Assembly: GCF_004138485.1 (NCBI RefSeq)
Contig: NZ_RYEV01000005.1
Coordinates: 124,001-188,000 of the forward strand
DNA: 64,000 bases
Origin: Peristeroidobacter soli
GTDB lineage: Bacteria > Pseudomonadota > Gammaproteobacteria > Steroidobacterales > Steroidobacteraceae
Direction: 5' to 3'
Position numbers and translations under genes: made by a program. Numbering within the stretch: position 1 is the first letter of the stretch; each line of letters begins with the position of its first letter. Below, in pieces: positions 28,211 through 38,541 of the stretch. The notes under the pieces are model-generated. The model ran no database searches. It saw only the letters and a program-made list of their open reading frames with translations, and was not told the origin of the DNA.

Positions 28211-28241
28211 TTGTGAACGATCATGGAGTTTATGGTATAAA
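28211..28241 (+). promoter_or_regulatory. Candidate rpsB promoter and start of its leader
   Basis: TTGTGA (28211-28216) and TATAAA (28236-28241) lie 19 bp apart, a slightly long spacer, and are followed by a GC-rich stretch typical of ribosomal promoters (stringent-type discriminator GCGCGCGC). A leader of about 135 nt would remain before the rpsB start, long enough for S2 autoregulation as known in E. coli, but no specific structure is claimed. The interval 28091-28381 otherwise holds no gene. Confidence 0.45.
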
Positions 28242-28381
28242 GCGCGCGCTTTTTTGGCAACGAATCTCTCTCTTCAACCTGAATTCTCACATCTGACCGA
28301 CACAGTTGACGGGGTGCCTGTAACAGATTTACGGGTCGTCAGCTGGGGCAGATGGAGGCTCAACCCCTTAGGAGTTTTGCG

Positions 28382-29419
28382 ATGACCAGCGTGTCCATGC
28401 GACAGATGCTGGAAGCGGGCGTTCATTTCGGACACCAAACCCGCTTCTGGAACCCGAAGATGGCTCCTTACATCTTCGGCGAGCGTAACCGAATCCACAT
28501 CATCAACCTCGAAAAGACCCTGCCGATGTACAACGACGCGGCGGGCTTCATCCGCCAGGTCGTGGCGGACGGCGGCCGCGTGCTGTTCGTCGGCACCAAG
28601 CGTTCGGCTCGCGAGGCGGTGAAAACAGCGGCGGAACGCGCCGGCATGCCGTTCGTCAGCCACCGTTGGTTGGGTGGCATGCTCACCAATTTCAAGACCG
28701 TGCGCGGTTCCATCAAGCGTCTGACGACGCTCGATGAAATGGCCACCAACGGCACGCTCGAACAGCACAGCAAGCGCGAGGCCCAGGGCCTGCGTCGCGA
28801 GCGCGAGAAGCTGGAACGCAGCCTGGGCGGCATCAAGGCGATGGAGTCGCTGCCGGACGTGCTGTTCGTGATCGACGTGGGTCACGAAAAGATCGCGATT
28901 CACGAGGCCAAGAAGCTGGGCATCCCGGTGGTCGCCATCGTCGACACCAATTGCACGCCGGATGACGTGGATTACGTCGTGCCGGGTAACGACGACGCCA
29001 TGCGCGCCATCTCGCTGTACGCCGAAGGCGTGGCCGATGCCGTGCTCGACGGCCGTTCGGCGCAGCCGGAAGTGCCGGCGGGCGAAGATGAGTTCGTGGA
29101 GCTGGACGAAGAGGGCAAGCCCAAGCCGAAGGCCGCAGGTGGTGCTCCGGCGCCGCGCCGTGACCGCCGTCCGGCCGCTTCGGTCAAGAAGAAGGCCCCG
29201 ACGCGTCGTCGCGCTCCGGAGAAGATGGCTGAGGGTCAGGTCGAGGAAGTCGTGGCTGCCGAGGTGGATGACGTCGAAGGCGACGTGTCCCCTGAAGAGT
29301 TCATGGCGCGCCGTCAGGCGGCGCTGGCCAAGCGCAAGCCGACGACCGGTGCTCCTGCTGCTGCCGACCCGGCCGCTGCCGCCCCGGCCGCCGATGGCGC
29401 CGCCAAGCCGACGGAGTAA
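28382..29419 (+). CDS. rpsB: 30S ribosomal protein S2 with long C-terminal tail
   Basis: Ribosomal protein uS2, needed for bS1 binding and translation initiation. Residues 1-230 are a complete S2 ([51 protein letters not shown]). The following 115 residues are an unusual tail: an acidic start ([10 protein letters not shown]), basic Lys/Arg/Pro segments, an acidic segment and an Ala/Pro-rich end. The E. coli protein has 241 residues against 345 here. ATG at 28382 with TAGGAG upstream is preferred to an in-frame ATG at 28352. tsf follows after 7 bp. Confidence 0.97.
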   Translation: MTSVSMRQMLEAGVHFGHQTRFWNPKMAPYIFGERNRIHIINLEKTLPMYNDAAGFIRQVVADGGRVLFVGTKRSAREAVKTAAERAGMPFVSHRWLGGMLTNFKTVRGSIKRLTTLDEMATNGTLEQHSKREAQGLRREREKLERSLGGIKAMESLPDVLFVIDVGHEKIAIHEAKKLGIPVVAIVDTNCTPDDVDYVVPGNDDAMRAISLYAEGVADAVLDGRSAQPEVPAGEDEFVELDEEGKPKPKAAGGAPAPRRDRRPAASVKKKAPTRRRAPEKMAEGQVEEVVAAEVDDVEGDVSPEEFMARRQAALAKRKPTTGAPAAADPAAAAPAADGAAKPTE

Positions 29420-29426
29420 TTGATCC

Positions 29427-30326
29427 ATGGCCGTTACAGCTGAAGCAGTCAAGATCCTGCGCGAAAGAACCGGCGCAGGAATGATGGAGTGTAAGAAGGC
29501 GCTGGTCGAATCCAACGGCGACCTGGACGCCGCCGCGGAAGCGATGCGCAAGGCCGGTCTGGCCAAGGCCGACAAGAAGGCCTCGCGCGTCGCCGCCGAA
29601 GGCGTGATCGCTCTGGAGCGCTCGGCCGACGGCAAGCGTGCCGCGATCGTCGAAGTGAACTGCGAGACGGACTTCGTCGCGCGTGAGAAGGACTTCCAGA
29701 ACTTCGCAAGCTCGGTCGCCAAGGTCGTGCTCGAGCACAAGCCGGCCAGCGTCGAAGCGCTGGGTTCGCAGGCGATTGCCGGCGGCCAGTCGGTCGAGGA
29801 GACCCGCCGTGCCTTGATCGCGAAGATCGGTGAGAACATCACCGTGCGTCGCTTCCAGGTGGTGGATGCCCCGGCCGTGGTCGGTGCCTATCTGCACGGT
29901 ACGCGCATCGGCGCCCTGGTCGTGATGAAGTCCGGTGACGATGCGGTCGCCAAGGACATCGCGATGCACGTCGCCGCGATCAACCCGGCCCGTGTCACGG
30001 CCGATGAAGTGCCCGCCGAGGAAATCGCCAAGGAAAAGGGCGTGTACGTCGAGCAGGCCGCGCAGGATCCGAAGAACGCCAACAAGCCGCGTGAATTGCT
30101 CGAGAAGATCGTCGAGGGCAAGGTCCGCAAGTGGCTGAACGAGATCACGCTGCTGGGCCAGCCGTTCGTCAAGGACGACAAGCAGACGGTGGAGCAGTAT
30201 CTGAAGAAGGCGGGCGGCGAAGTGCTGTCCATCGTGCGTTACGAAGTCGGCGCCGGCATCGAGAAGAAGCAGGAGGATTTCGCCGAGGAAGTGCGCAAGC
30301 AGGTGGAGAGCGCCAAGAAGGCGTGA
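29427..30326 (+). CDS. tsf: Translation elongation factor Ts
   Basis: Nucleotide exchange factor that recycles EF-Tu-GDP to EF-Tu-GTP. The 299-residue product has the N-terminal UBA-like domain (KILRERTGAGMMECKKALVE), the TDFVAR motif (VNCETDFVAREKDF) contacting the EF-Tu nucleotide site, and both core subdomains with the coiled-coil. It is 7 bp after rpsB and followed by a terminator at 30368, giving the usual rpsB-tsf operon. Confidence 0.97.
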   Translation: MAVTAEAVKILRERTGAGMMECKKALVESNGDLDAAAEAMRKAGLAKADKKASRVAAEGVIALERSADGKRAAIVEVNCETDFVAREKDFQNFASSVAKVVLEHKPASVEALGSQAIAGGQSVEETRRALIAKIGENITVRRFQVVDAPAVVGAYLHGTRIGALVVMKSGDDAVAKDIAMHVAAINPARVTADEVPAEEIAKEKGVYVEQAAQDPKNANKPRELLEKIVEGKVRKWLNEITLLGQPFVKDDKQTVEQYLKKAGGEVLSIVRYEVGAGIEKKQEDFAEEVRKQVESAKKA

Positions 30327-30367
30327 CCCACCGGCCCCGACACAGATTACACTGACATTACGATTTG

Positions 30368-30390
30368 AACCCCGCTCCGGCGGGGTTCTT
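30368..30390 (+). terminator. Terminator of the rpsB-tsf operon
   Basis: AACCCCGC (30368-30375), a TCCG loop extended to 30379, and GCGGGGTT (30380-30387) form an 8-bp GC-rich stem with tetraloop, followed by CTTTAT. This is a compact rho-independent terminator 41 bp past tsf. Confidence 0.85.
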
Positions 30391-30396
30391 TATAAT
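30391..30396 (+). promoter_or_regulatory. Candidate -10 element for pyrH
   Basis: A perfect TATAAT follows the tsf terminator and lies 46 bp before pyrH. The nearest -35-like sequence is TTGAAC at 30365, 20 bp away, which is longer than ideal, so the promoter would be weak or need an extended contact. Confidence 0.4.
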
Positions 30397-30442
30397 GGCC
30401 CCTGGGTTTGATCAGCGTTTTTTCTGAACTCCGTAGGTTTTC

Positions 30443-31183
30443 ATGGCAGCCACTCCAGCCAGCTCCGCTCCCAACGGCCTACGCCGCATCCTCCTGAAGC
30501 TCTCCGGCGAAGCGCTGATGGGCGAGGAGGACTACGGCATCGATCCGAAGTTTCTGAAGCGCGTGGCGATGGAGATCCGCGAGGTGATGGGCCTCGGGAT
30601 GCAGGTGGCGGTGGTGATCGGCGGCGGCAACATTTTCCGGGGCGCGGGTCTGGCGCGCTCGGGCATGGACCGCGTCACCGGCGATCACATGGGCATGCTG
30701 GCGACGGTGATGAACTCGCTCGCCATGCAGGATGCGGTCGAGTCGCTGGGCATGCACGCCCGCGTGATGTCGGCGATCCGCATCAACGAAGTCTGCGAGG
30801 AATACATCCGTCGCCGTGCGGTCCGCCATCTGGAAAAGGGGCGCGTGACCATTCTCGCCGCCGGCACCGGCAATCCGTTCTTCACGACCGACACGGCCGC
30901 CTCGCTGCGCGCCATCGAGATCGAAGCGGACCTGCTGCTCAAGGCCACCAAGGTCAACGGCATCTACAACGACGATCCGATGAAGAATCCGAATGCCACG
31001 CGCTATACGCGGCTCACCTTCGACAAGGTGCTGACGGATCGTTTGAACGTGATGGACGCCACCGCCATCGTCATGTGCCGCGACAACAACGTGCCGCTGC
31101 GCGTATTCGACTTGAACACTCCCGGCGAGCTGCTGCGTATCGTGCGCGGCGAGGACGTGGGGACGCTCGTAACCAACGGCTGA
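30443..31183 (+). CDS. pyrH: UMP kinase
   Basis: Hexameric amino-acid-kinase-fold UMP kinase (EC 2.7.4.22) making UDP for pyrimidine nucleotides and cell-wall precursors. The 246-residue product has the KLSGEAL phosphate-binding motif near residue 18, GGGNIFRG near 55, and [13 protein letters not shown] plus DGVYNDDP-like [11 protein letters not shown] at the UMP site. It sits in the conserved pyrH-frr-uppS order, 25 bp before frr. Confidence 0.97.
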   Translation: MAATPASSAPNGLRRILLKLSGEALMGEEDYGIDPKFLKRVAMEIREVMGLGMQVAVVIGGGNIFRGAGLARSGMDRVTGDHMGMLATVMNSLAMQDAVESLGMHARVMSAIRINEVCEEYIRRRAVRHLEKGRVTILAAGTGNPFFTTDTAASLRAIEIEADLLLKATKVNGIYNDDPMKNPNATRYTRLTFDKVLTDRLNVMDATAIVMCRDNNVPLRVFDLNTPGELLRIVRGEDVGTLVTNG

Positions 31184-31208
31184 GCCACCGCTCAACTGGA
31201 GAACGACC

Positions 31209-31766
31209 ATGCTGGACGATGTAAAAAAAGACGCCATCGAGCGCATGCAGAAATGCGTTCTCGCGTTTCGCAACGAACTGAAGCGGCTGCGCACCGGTCG
31301 CGCGCATCCGAGCCTGCTCGATCACATTCGTGTCGAGTACTACGGTAACGAAGTGCCGCTGAATCAAGTGGCCAACGTCGCGTTGGAAGATGCGCGCACC
31401 ATCACCGTGACGCCGTGGGAGAAGACCATGGTGCAGGTGATCGAGAAGGCCATCATGAAGTCCGATCTCGGCTTGAATCCGAACACCGCGGGCACGGTGA
31501 TCCGCGTGCCGATGCCGCCGCTCACCGAAGAGCGTCGTCGCGATCTCACCAAGGTCGTGCGCCACGAAGCGGAGAACGCGCGCGTCGCGGTTCGCAACGT
31601 GCGTCGCGACGTGAACACCGAGATCAAGGACATGCTCAAGGAGAAGCTGCTGTCGCAGGACGACGAGCGGCGCGCCGGCGAGGAAGTGCAGAAGCTCACC
31701 GACAAGTACGTTGCCGAGATCGAGCAGGTCCTGCAGGAAAAAGAAAAAGAGCTGATGCAGATCTGA
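31209..31766 (+). CDS. frr: Ribosome recycling factor
   Basis: Works with EF-G to split post-termination ribosomes. It has the standard 185 residues and the three-helix-bundle/sandwich architecture: [19 protein letters not shown] near residue 30, [31 protein letters not shown] and the C-terminal [21 protein letters not shown] precedes the ATG. uppS begins 6 bp downstream. Confidence 0.97.
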   Translation: MLDDVKKDAIERMQKCVLAFRNELKRLRTGRAHPSLLDHIRVEYYGNEVPLNQVANVALEDARTITVTPWEKTMVQVIEKAIMKSDLGLNPNTAGTVIRVPMPPLTEERRRDLTKVVRHEAENARVAVRNVRRDVNTEIKDMLKEKLLSQDDERRAGEEVQKLTDKYVAEIEQVLQEKEKELMQI

Positions 31767-31772
31767 GCTGCA

Positions 31773-32522
31773 TTGAACTCGCTCGTGAAGAATTCCCGCT
31801 CCGGCGGCGCTCCGCGGCACATCGCGGTGATCATGGATGGCAACGGTCGCTGGGCCGCCGCCCGTGCGTTACCGCGAACTGCCGGTCACGGCATGGGCGT
31901 GCGCACGGTCAAACAGATCGTCGAGGCCTGTGCCCAGCGCGGCATCGAAGCGCTCACCCTGTTCGCGTTCTCCAGCGAGAACTGGCAGCGGCCGCGCGAA
32001 GAAGTGTCGGTGCTGATGAACAAGTTCCTGGAGGCGCTCGACCAGGAAATCGAGGGCCTGCACAAGAACGGGCTGCGCGTGCGCTTCATCGGCAATCTGT
32101 CGCAGCTGTCCACGGCGCTGCGTGAGCGGATGGAAGCGGCCATGCGTCTGACGGCCGGCAACAAGGGGATGGCGCTGGTGGTCGCGGTCGCTTATGGCGG
32201 CCGCTGGGACATCGCCAACGCCGCCCGGGAACTTGCCCGCCGCTGTGCTGCCGGAGAAATAGGGAGCGATGCCATCGACGAGGCAGCGCTGGACGCGCAT
32301 CTGGCGTTGGCCGGGTTGCCCGATCCCGATCTGCTCATCCGCACCGGGGGAGAACAACGCATCAGCAACTTCCTGCTGTGGAATCTGGCCTACACCGAGC
32401 TGTACTTCTGCGACACGCTCTGGCCGGATTTCGGGCCCAGGGAGCTGGACGCGGCGATCGAGCATTTCTCGCGCCGGCAGCGCCGTTTCGGCCTGACGCC
32501 CAGCCAGGCGGGGGCGCGCTGA
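31773..32522 (+). CDS. uppS: Undecaprenyl diphosphate synthase (Z-isoprenyl)
   Basis: Condenses isopentenyl diphosphate onto farnesyl diphosphate to make C55-PP, the lipid carrier for peptidoglycan and O-antigen (EC 2.5.1.31). The 249-residue product has HIAVIMDGNGRWA with the catalytic Asp, FAFSSENWQRP, and the C-terminal RTGGEQRISNFLLWNLAYTE (core GGEQRISNFLLWNLAYTE). The start is uncertain: TTG at 31773 or GTG at 31785; both are before the conserved core and neither has a strong ribosome-binding site. It overlaps cdsA as TGATG. Confidence 0.95.
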   Translation: MNSLVKNSRSGGAPRHIAVIMDGNGRWAAARALPRTAGHGMGVRTVKQIVEACAQRGIEALTLFAFSSENWQRPREEVSVLMNKFLEALDQEIEGLHKNGLRVRFIGNLSQLSTALRERMEAAMRLTAGNKGMALVVAVAYGGRWDIANAARELARRCAAGEIGSDAIDEAALDAHLALAGLPDPDLLIRTGGEQRISNFLLWNLAYTELYFCDTLWPDFGPRELDAAIEHFSRRQRRFGLTPSQAGAR

Positions 32523-33316
32523 TGCTTCGGCAGCGGGTGATCACGGCGCTGATCCTGGCTCCCTGCGTCATCTTCGTCATTCTCTGGGTGCCGCATCCGA
32601 TCACGACCGCCGTGCTGGCCCTGCTGGTGGCCGCGGGCGCGTGGGAATGGTCGGCGTTCCCCGGTTTTACCCATACCTCGACCCGCCTCGCCTATGTGGC
32701 TTTCATCGCGGCCTGTCTCGGCGTGGCCTGGTATGCCGGCGTCGATAGCGCCGGATCGAGCCTGCTGTTGTATGCCTCGCTCGTCTGGTGGGTGCTGGCC
32801 TTGCTCTGGATTGCGTTTGCGCCCGCCAGCGTGAACCGCGGGACCGCCGCAGTCGCCGGCCTGTTCGCGCTGGTGCCGGTCTGGCTGGCACTGGTCCGGT
32901 TGCATGCCCAGGGCCCGCAACTGATGTTGTTCCTTCTGCTGCTGGTGGTAGCCGCCGATATAGGCGCATATTTCGCCGGTCGCGCCTTCGGCACCCACAA
33001 GCTGGCGCCCCGGGTCAGCCCGGGCAAGACCTGGGAAGGGGTGGGCGGTGGCCTGGCGGCGGCGGCATTGATGGCCGCGTGCGGCGTCTGGTGGTTCAAC
33101 ATGGACACGGTGCCCTTCATGGCGTTGTGCATCGTGGTCGCGATCGCCTCGGTGGTCGGCGACCTGACCGAAAGCATGTTCAAACGTCACGCGGGTCTGA
33201 AAGACAGCGGCAGTCTGCTGCCCGGCCATGGCGGCGTGCTCGACCGCGTCGACAGCGTGACCGCCGCCGCGCCGGTGTTCCTGATCGGCCTGGAACGGCT
33301 GGGGCTGCTGCGATGA
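32522..33316 (+). CDS. cdsA: Phosphatidate cytidylyltransferase
   Basis: An integral membrane enzyme making CDP-diacylglycerol from phosphatidate and CTP (EC 2.7.7.41), the branch point of phospholipid synthesis. The 264-residue product has about eight membrane helices and the C-terminal signature [19 protein letters not shown] then [13 protein letters not shown], carrying the Asp residues of the CDP-alcohol site. It starts inside the uppS stop codon and its stop overlaps the dxr start (ATGA). A longer frame beginning inside uppS is not the real start. Confidence 0.96.
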   Translation: MLRQRVITALILAPCVIFVILWVPHPITTAVLALLVAAGAWEWSAFPGFTHTSTRLAYVAFIAACLGVAWYAGVDSAGSSLLLYASLVWWVLALLWIAFAPASVNRGTAAVAGLFALVPVWLALVRLHAQGPQLMLFLLLLVVAADIGAYFAGRAFGTHKLAPRVSPGKTWEGVGGGLAAAALMAACGVWWFNMDTVPFMALCIVVAIASVVGDLTESMFKRHAGLKDSGSLLPGHGGVLDRVDSVTAAAPVFLIGLERLGLLR

Positions 33317-34521
33317 GCACCGCTCGCCTGAAGGTCGCCGTGCTGGGTTCGACCGGCAGCATCGGCTTGAGCACGCTCGACGTGCTGGCGCGTCATCCGG
33401 ACCGGTTCGAAGTTTTCGCGCTCACCGCCCACAGCAACATCGCGCGGCTGCGTGAGCAATGCCTTGCCCATCGTCCGCAATTTGCGGTGGTGGTGGATCC
33501 CGTCGCGGCTGCGAAATTCAGCTCTGAATTGCAGGCTGCAGGCTGCGCGACCCGCGTATTGGTCGGCGAGGCCGCGCTGAGTGAAGTTGCCGCCCATGAG
33601 CAGGTTGGCGCGGTGATGGCCGCGATCGTGGGTGCCGCCGGCCTGCGCTCCAGCCTCGCCGCCGCGCGCGCCGGCAAGCGGATCATGCTCGCCAACAAGG
33701 AAGCGCTGGTGATGTCCGGCCCCTTGTTCATGCAAGCGGTTCGCGAGGGTGGGGCGACGCTGTTGCCCGTGGATAGCGAGCACAATGCGGTATTCCAGTG
33801 CATGAGCGGGCCCGGTGCGACTCAAGCCGGAGTGACCCGTTCCGATGTGAGACGAGTGCTGCTGACCGCCTCGGGCGGTCCGTTTCTGCGCACCCCGGCG
33901 AGCGCATTGGTGGCGGTCACGCCGGAACAAGCGTGCAAGCATCCGCGCTGGGTGATGGGGCGCAAGATTTCCGTGGATTCGGCCACGCTGATGAACAAGG
34001 GACTGGAGCTGATCGAGGCCTGTCTGCTGTTCGCCTTGCCGCCGGCGCAGGTCGAAGTGGTGGTGCATCCTCAGAGCATCGTGCACTCGCTGGTCGAGTA
34101 CATCGACGGCTCGATGCTGGCGCAGTTGGGCAATCCCGACATGCGCACCCCGATCGCCCATGCGCTCGGCTGGCCGGAGCGCATCGCCTCCGGTGTAGAA
34201 TCGCTGGATATTTTGCGGGCCGCGCGGCTCGATTTCGAAGCGCCCGACGCGACCCGGTTTCCGTGCCTGCGGCTGGCGCGCGCGGCGGCGGAGGCGGGGG
34301 GTACTGCTCCGGCGGTATTGAACGCAGCGAACGAAGTTGCTGTCGAAGCTTTCTTACAGCGCCGATTGTCGTTCCTGGAGATTCCGGAAGTGATCGAGCG
34401 CGTGCTGGCGCGTCACCCGACGCTGCCCGCGAGCTCGCTCGATGACGTATTGAGCGCGGATGACTGGGCACGCCGTGAGGCGCAAGCGGCGCTGACGGCG
34501 GCCGCGGGAGTGTGTGCATGA
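33313..34521 (+). CDS. dxr: 1-deoxy-D-xylulose-5-phosphate reductoisomerase
   Basis: Second step of the MEP isoprenoid pathway (EC 1.1.1.267), target of fosmidomycin. The 402-residue protein has the NADPH motif [15 protein letters not shown] near residue 10, [11 protein letters not shown], the metal-binding [12 protein letters not shown], the flexible-loop SGGPF and [20 protein letters not shown] (core [17 protein letters not shown]). The ATG at 33313 overlaps the cdsA stop and the TGA overlaps the rseP start. Together with uppS it supplies and uses isoprenoid units. Confidence 0.97.
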   Translation: MSTARLKVAVLGSTGSIGLSTLDVLARHPDRFEVFALTAHSNIARLREQCLAHRPQFAVVVDPVAAAKFSSELQAAGCATRVLVGEAALSEVAAHEQVGAVMAAIVGAAGLRSSLAAARAGKRIMLANKEALVMSGPLFMQAVREGGATLLPVDSEHNAVFQCMSGPGATQAGVTRSDVRRVLLTASGGPFLRTPASALVAVTPEQACKHPRWVMGRKISVDSATLMNKGLELIEACLLFALPPAQVEVVVHPQSIVHSLVEYIDGSMLAQLGNPDMRTPIAHALGWPERIASGVESLDILRAARLDFEAPDATRFPCLRLARAAAEAGGTAPAVLNAANEVAVEAFLQRRLSFLEIPEVIERVLARHPTLPASSLDDVLSADDWARREAQAALTAAAGVCA

Positions 34522-35921
34522 TTTCACCGACCAATCCCCTGGAATGGCTGATCTCGGCCATCGGGTTCGTCATTGCCATCGGCATCCTGGTCTCGGTGCA
34601 CGAGTTCGGCCACTACTGGGTGGCGCGCCGGCTCGGCATCAAGGTGCTGCGATTCTCGATCGGTTTCGGCAAGCCGCTGTGGCAGCGGACCGGCAAGGAC
34701 GCGGACCGGGTCGAATACGTGATCGCGGCCATTCCGCTGGGCGGCTACGTGAAGCTGCTGGATGAGCGCGAAGGCGATGTCCCGGCGCACGAGCTGCCGC
34801 GGGCGTTCACTCGCCAGCCGGTATGGAAGCGCATCGCCGTGCTGCTCGCCGGCCCGGTGTTCAACCTGATTTTCGCGGTGTTTCTGTATTGGGTGCTGTT
34901 CACCGCGGGCGTGCCGGCGCCGCGCTCCATCGTCGGCGAGATCACGCCGAATTCGATCGCCGCGAACGCCGGCATGCGCTACGAAGATCACATCATCCAG
35001 GTGGGCGGCAAGCCCACCGATACCTGGGAAGACGCCACGCTCGGCATCATCGAAGACCTCACCGACGACGGCACGATTCACATGCGCGTGCGTGGTGTCG
35101 ACGGCAGCGAGCGGGATCTCGAGCTGGTCACCGGCAATCGCAGCCGCGAGCTGACGCAGCCGGATGCGCTGCTGCCGGGCCTGGGTTTCGATATCTGGCA
35201 GCCTCGCGTGGCGGCCGTGGTCGCGGTCGTGCAGGATGACACCGCCGCTTCCCGCGCCGGCCTCAAGAAGGGCGATGAGATCCTGAAGATCGACGATCAC
35301 GAGATCGCCGATTTCAATCAGCTGGTCGCGCAGGTCCGGCCCAATCCGGGCCGCGCTGTCACGCTGCAGATCCGCCGCGACGGCCAGATCATCTCGGTGC
35401 CGCTCACCATCGGCGAAAGCGAGGCAGCCGGCGGCAAGCGCATTGGCCTGATCGGCATCGGGCCGGAAAACAAGCCCCTCAAGAGCGGCCGCACCGTGGA
35501 AGACATGGTGGCGCTGCAGAAGTACGGCGTGATCGGCTCCATCGGCCACGCGGCTGCGAAGACCTGGGACACCTCGGTGTTCACGTTGCGCATCGTGGGC
35601 CGCATCGTCACCGGCAATGTGTCGCTGAAGGCGATTTCCGGACCGATCAGCATCGCCGAGACCACCGGGTTCGCGATCCGGCAGGGCTGGCGCTTCTTCC
35701 TGAGCACCCTGGCGCTGATCAGCATCAGCCTGGGCGTCTTGAACCTGCTGCCGATCCCGATCCTGGACGGCGGCCAGATCGTGTATCAGCTCGCGGAACT
35801 GGTGAAGGGCCGGCCGGTCTCAGAACGAGCACAGCAGCTCGGGCAGAGCATTGGCATCGCGATGTTGATCCTGATGATGACGCTGGCCTTCTACAACGAC
35901 ATCGTGCGGCATCTGAATTAA
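34518..35921 (+). CDS. rseP: Site-2 intramembrane metalloprotease RseP
   Basis: Cleaves the anti-sigma factor RseA inside the membrane during the sigma-E envelope stress response. The 467-residue product has the HEFGH zinc motif near residue 31 in the first membrane segment, two periplasmic PDZ domains (around 125-205 and 215-300), and the LDG zinc ligand in [12 protein letters not shown] in the third. The ATG at 34518 overlaps the dxr stop codon. It sits just upstream of bamA, so the sensor protease and the assembly machine it monitors are co-transcribed. Confidence 0.96.
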   Translation: MISPTNPLEWLISAIGFVIAIGILVSVHEFGHYWVARRLGIKVLRFSIGFGKPLWQRTGKDADRVEYVIAAIPLGGYVKLLDEREGDVPAHELPRAFTRQPVWKRIAVLLAGPVFNLIFAVFLYWVLFTAGVPAPRSIVGEITPNSIAANAGMRYEDHIIQVGGKPTDTWEDATLGIIEDLTDDGTIHMRVRGVDGSERDLELVTGNRSRELTQPDALLPGLGFDIWQPRVAAVVAVVQDDTAASRAGLKKGDEILKIDDHEIADFNQLVAQVRPNPGRAVTLQIRRDGQIISVPLTIGESEAAGGKRIGLIGIGPENKPLKSGRTVEDMVALQKYGVIGSIGHAAAKTWDTSVFTLRIVGRIVTGNVSLKAISGPISIAETTGFAIRQGWRFFLSTLALISISLGVLNLLPIPILDGGQIVYQLAELVKGRPVSERAQQLGQSIGIAMLILMMTLAFYNDIVRHLN

Positions 35922-35996
35922 ATCCGCCCAGATGCGAAAGATGCAAGATCAGGGCGCTGTGGCGGCGCATTCCAAGAATATAGGGGCATAGGGCTG

Positions 35997-38480
35997 ATGC
36001 GGTTGAAGTCCATCATCCACGCGACGCTTGCGGTCGCAGCGGCAGGCGCGTTGCCAGGAATCTGGCAAAACGAGGCCGTGGCCCAAATTGCGGGCCCGGG
36101 CGCCGCCGCGTCGCAGTCCAGCTTCGCGGTCGGCGATATTCGTATCGAAGGCCTGCAGCGCATTTCCGAAGGCACGGTCTATAACTATCTGCCGGTGAAC
36201 ATCGGCGACCAGATCGACGAGCGCCGCGTTCAGGAAGCATTGCGTGCGATGTACAACACCGGCTTCTTCAAGGATGTGGAGATCCGCCGCGACGGCGGCA
36301 CGCTGGTGATCGCGGTGCTGGAGCGTCCCTCGATCGAGAGCTTCGAGATCAAGGGCAACAAGGACATCAAGACCGAGGACCTGCAGAAGTCGTTGCGCAA
36401 CGTCGGTCTGGCCACCGGCAAGACCTTCGACCAGTCGGTGCTGGATGAGGTCAAGCAGTACCTCACCGATCAATATTTCTCTCGCGGCAAGTACGCGGTG
36501 CGGGTCGACGCCAAGGTCGAGGAAGTGCCGGGCAACAAGGTCAAGCTGACCATCGACGTGAACGAAGGCAAGCGCGCCCGCATCCGCCAGATCAACATCG
36601 CCGGCAACAACGCGTTCAGCGACGAGGATCTGCGCGAGGAGTTCGAGCTGAACACGCCGAACTGGCTGTCCTGGTACAAGCAGGACGATCGTTACTCGCG
36701 CGAGTCGCTGTCGGGCGACCTGGAAAAGCTGCGCTCGTACTACATGGACCGCGGCTACGCGAACTTCCATGTCACCTCGACGCAGGTCGCGATCGCGCCC
36801 GAGAAGGACGATATCTTCGTGACGGTCAACGTCGATGAAGGCGATGTCTTCAAGATTTCCGAGATCAAGATGGCCGGCAACATGGTGGTGCCGGAGTCGG
36901 AATTGCGCCGTCTGATCTTCCTGAAGCCCGGCGACACTTATTCGCTGCGGCAGATCACCGCGACCCAGGAGGCGATGAAACTGCGCCTGGGCATCGACGG
37001 CTACGCGTTCGCGACCGTCGATCCGGTGCCGACGCCGAACAACGAGACCAAGGAGATCTCGCTGACCTTCGTGGTCGATCCGAAGAATCGCGTGTATGTG
37101 CGCCGGGTGAATTTCAACGGCACCTCGGGCGTGAACGACGAAGTGTTCCGTCGCGAAATGCGCCAGTTCGAAGGCGCGTATCTGTCGAACGCGGCGGTGG
37201 AGCGCTCCAAGCAGCGTATCCAGCGTCTGCCGTTCATTCAGAAGGTCGAGGTGGAAACCAATCAGGTGCCGGGCGCGGCCGACCTGGTGGACGTGGACTT
37301 CCAGATCGAGGAGGGCTTGCCCGGTCAGTTCGGCGGCGGCATCGGCTACTCCGAGTCGCAGTCCATCATCCTGAACGGCAACTTCGTGCACTCCAACTTC
37401 ATGGGCACGGGCAACCGTATCGCCATGGAGATCAACTCGGGCCGCTACGCGAAGGCGTTCAGCTTCTCGCACACCGATCGCTACACCACCATCGACGAAG
37501 TGCAGCGAACGATTTCGGCGGGCTATCGCGACGTCACTCAGTTCACGTCGGCGACCTCGGACTTCGATACCACGACCATCACGCTCGGCATCAACTACGA
37601 CTGGCCGATCACCGAGTATCAGTACCTCGGCGTGGGTCTGTCGGCGCAGCGTGCCGAGCTGGTGACCAGCCAGGGCGGCAGCGCCGAGCAGGCGACCGAC
37701 TGGGTGCGTTCGAACGGCAATTCGCGCACCCGCTGCGTGGATGTCTACGGCGACGGGGTCTGCGCGCCGGGCGTCAGCCTGGGCGACTACTACCTCTACA
37801 GCAGCGACTTCGACACGCTCGAGCTGAACCTCGGCTGGCGCTATGACTCGCGTAACCGCGCCATCTTCGCGGACCGCGGCGCACGCCATCGTTTCAATGT
37901 CGGCTACACGGTGCCGGGCAGCGACGTGGAGTTCTGGACCGCGTCCTACGATTACCTGCAATTCATCCCGATCTGGCGCAGCCTGACGCTGATGTTCAAC
38001 GTCGAGCTGGCCTATGGCGAGGCGCTGGGCGATACCACCGCGCTGCCGCCGTACCGGCAGTATTTCGGCGGCGGCCCGGACTCGGTGCGCGGCTTCCGCG
38101 AGAGCCGCCTGGGACCGAAAGACAACTTCGGCCGCCCCTACGGCGGTAATATCAAGACCATCGCCCAGACCGAATTGCTGCTGCCGATGCCGGAAAAGTG
38201 GCGTAACAGCGCCCGCTTCAGCCTGTTCTACGACATCGGTAACATATTCTCGAACCAGAAGGTCAAGTTCTACGGTCCCGACCAGACGACTGTAGTGGAC
38301 TACGGGTTCAGTTATGATGAGCTCCGCGCGTCCGCCGGTCTGGCCGTGCAGTGGTTGGCCCCGCTGGGTGTGTTCCGCTTCAGCTACGCGGTGCCGCTCA
38401 AGAAGGTCAGCGGCGACACGAACGAGCGCTATGGCGACGAGACGGAAGGCTTCCAGTTCTCGATCGGTCAGGCATTCTGA
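35997..38480 (+). CDS. bamA: Outer membrane protein assembly factor BamA
   Basis: Central, essential Omp85 component of the BAM complex. The 827-residue precursor has a signal peptide (about 1-30, ending AVAQ), five POTRA domains (about 42-440; the first begins FAVGDIRIEGLQRISEGTV) and a 16-strand beta-barrel with the VRGF motif in loop 6 (GGPDSVRGFRESRLG near 695). It ends in Phe as expected. The barrel includes a Cys pair (RTRCVDVYGDGVCAPG) in an outer loop that may form a disulfide. It is 75 bp after rseP and 61 bp before skp. Confidence 0.97.
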   Translation: MRLKSIIHATLAVAAAGALPGIWQNEAVAQIAGPGAAASQSSFAVGDIRIEGLQRISEGTVYNYLPVNIGDQIDERRVQEALRAMYNTGFFKDVEIRRDGGTLVIAVLERPSIESFEIKGNKDIKTEDLQKSLRNVGLATGKTFDQSVLDEVKQYLTDQYFSRGKYAVRVDAKVEEVPGNKVKLTIDVNEGKRARIRQINIAGNNAFSDEDLREEFELNTPNWLSWYKQDDRYSRESLSGDLEKLRSYYMDRGYANFHVTSTQVAIAPEKDDIFVTVNVDEGDVFKISEIKMAGNMVVPESELRRLIFLKPGDTYSLRQITATQEAMKLRLGIDGYAFATVDPVPTPNNETKEISLTFVVDPKNRVYVRRVNFNGTSGVNDEVFRREMRQFEGAYLSNAAVERSKQRIQRLPFIQKVEVETNQVPGAADLVDVDFQIEEGLPGQFGGGIGYSESQSIILNGNFVHSNFMGTGNRIAMEINSGRYAKAFSFSHTDRYTTIDEVQRTISAGYRDVTQFTSATSDFDTTTITLGINYDWPITEYQYLGVGLSAQRAELVTSQGGSAEQATDWVRSNGNSRTRCVDVYGDGVCAPGVSLGDYYLYSSDFDTLELNLGWRYDSRNRAIFADRGARHRFNVGYTVPGSDVEFWTASYDYLQFIPIWRSLTLMFNVELAYGEALGDTTALPPYRQYFGGGPDSVRGFRESRLGPKDNFGRPYGGNIKTIAQTELLLPMPEKWRNSARFSLFYDIGNIFSNQKVKFYGPDQTTVVDYGFSYDELRASAGLAVQWLAPLGVFRFSYAVPLKKVSGDTNERYGDETEGFQFSIGQAF

Positions 38481-38541
38481 CGGCGCGGTTCGATTCCTAG
38501 ATCCTATTACGATAATTGGGACAATTTTTCCGAGGTTGGAT

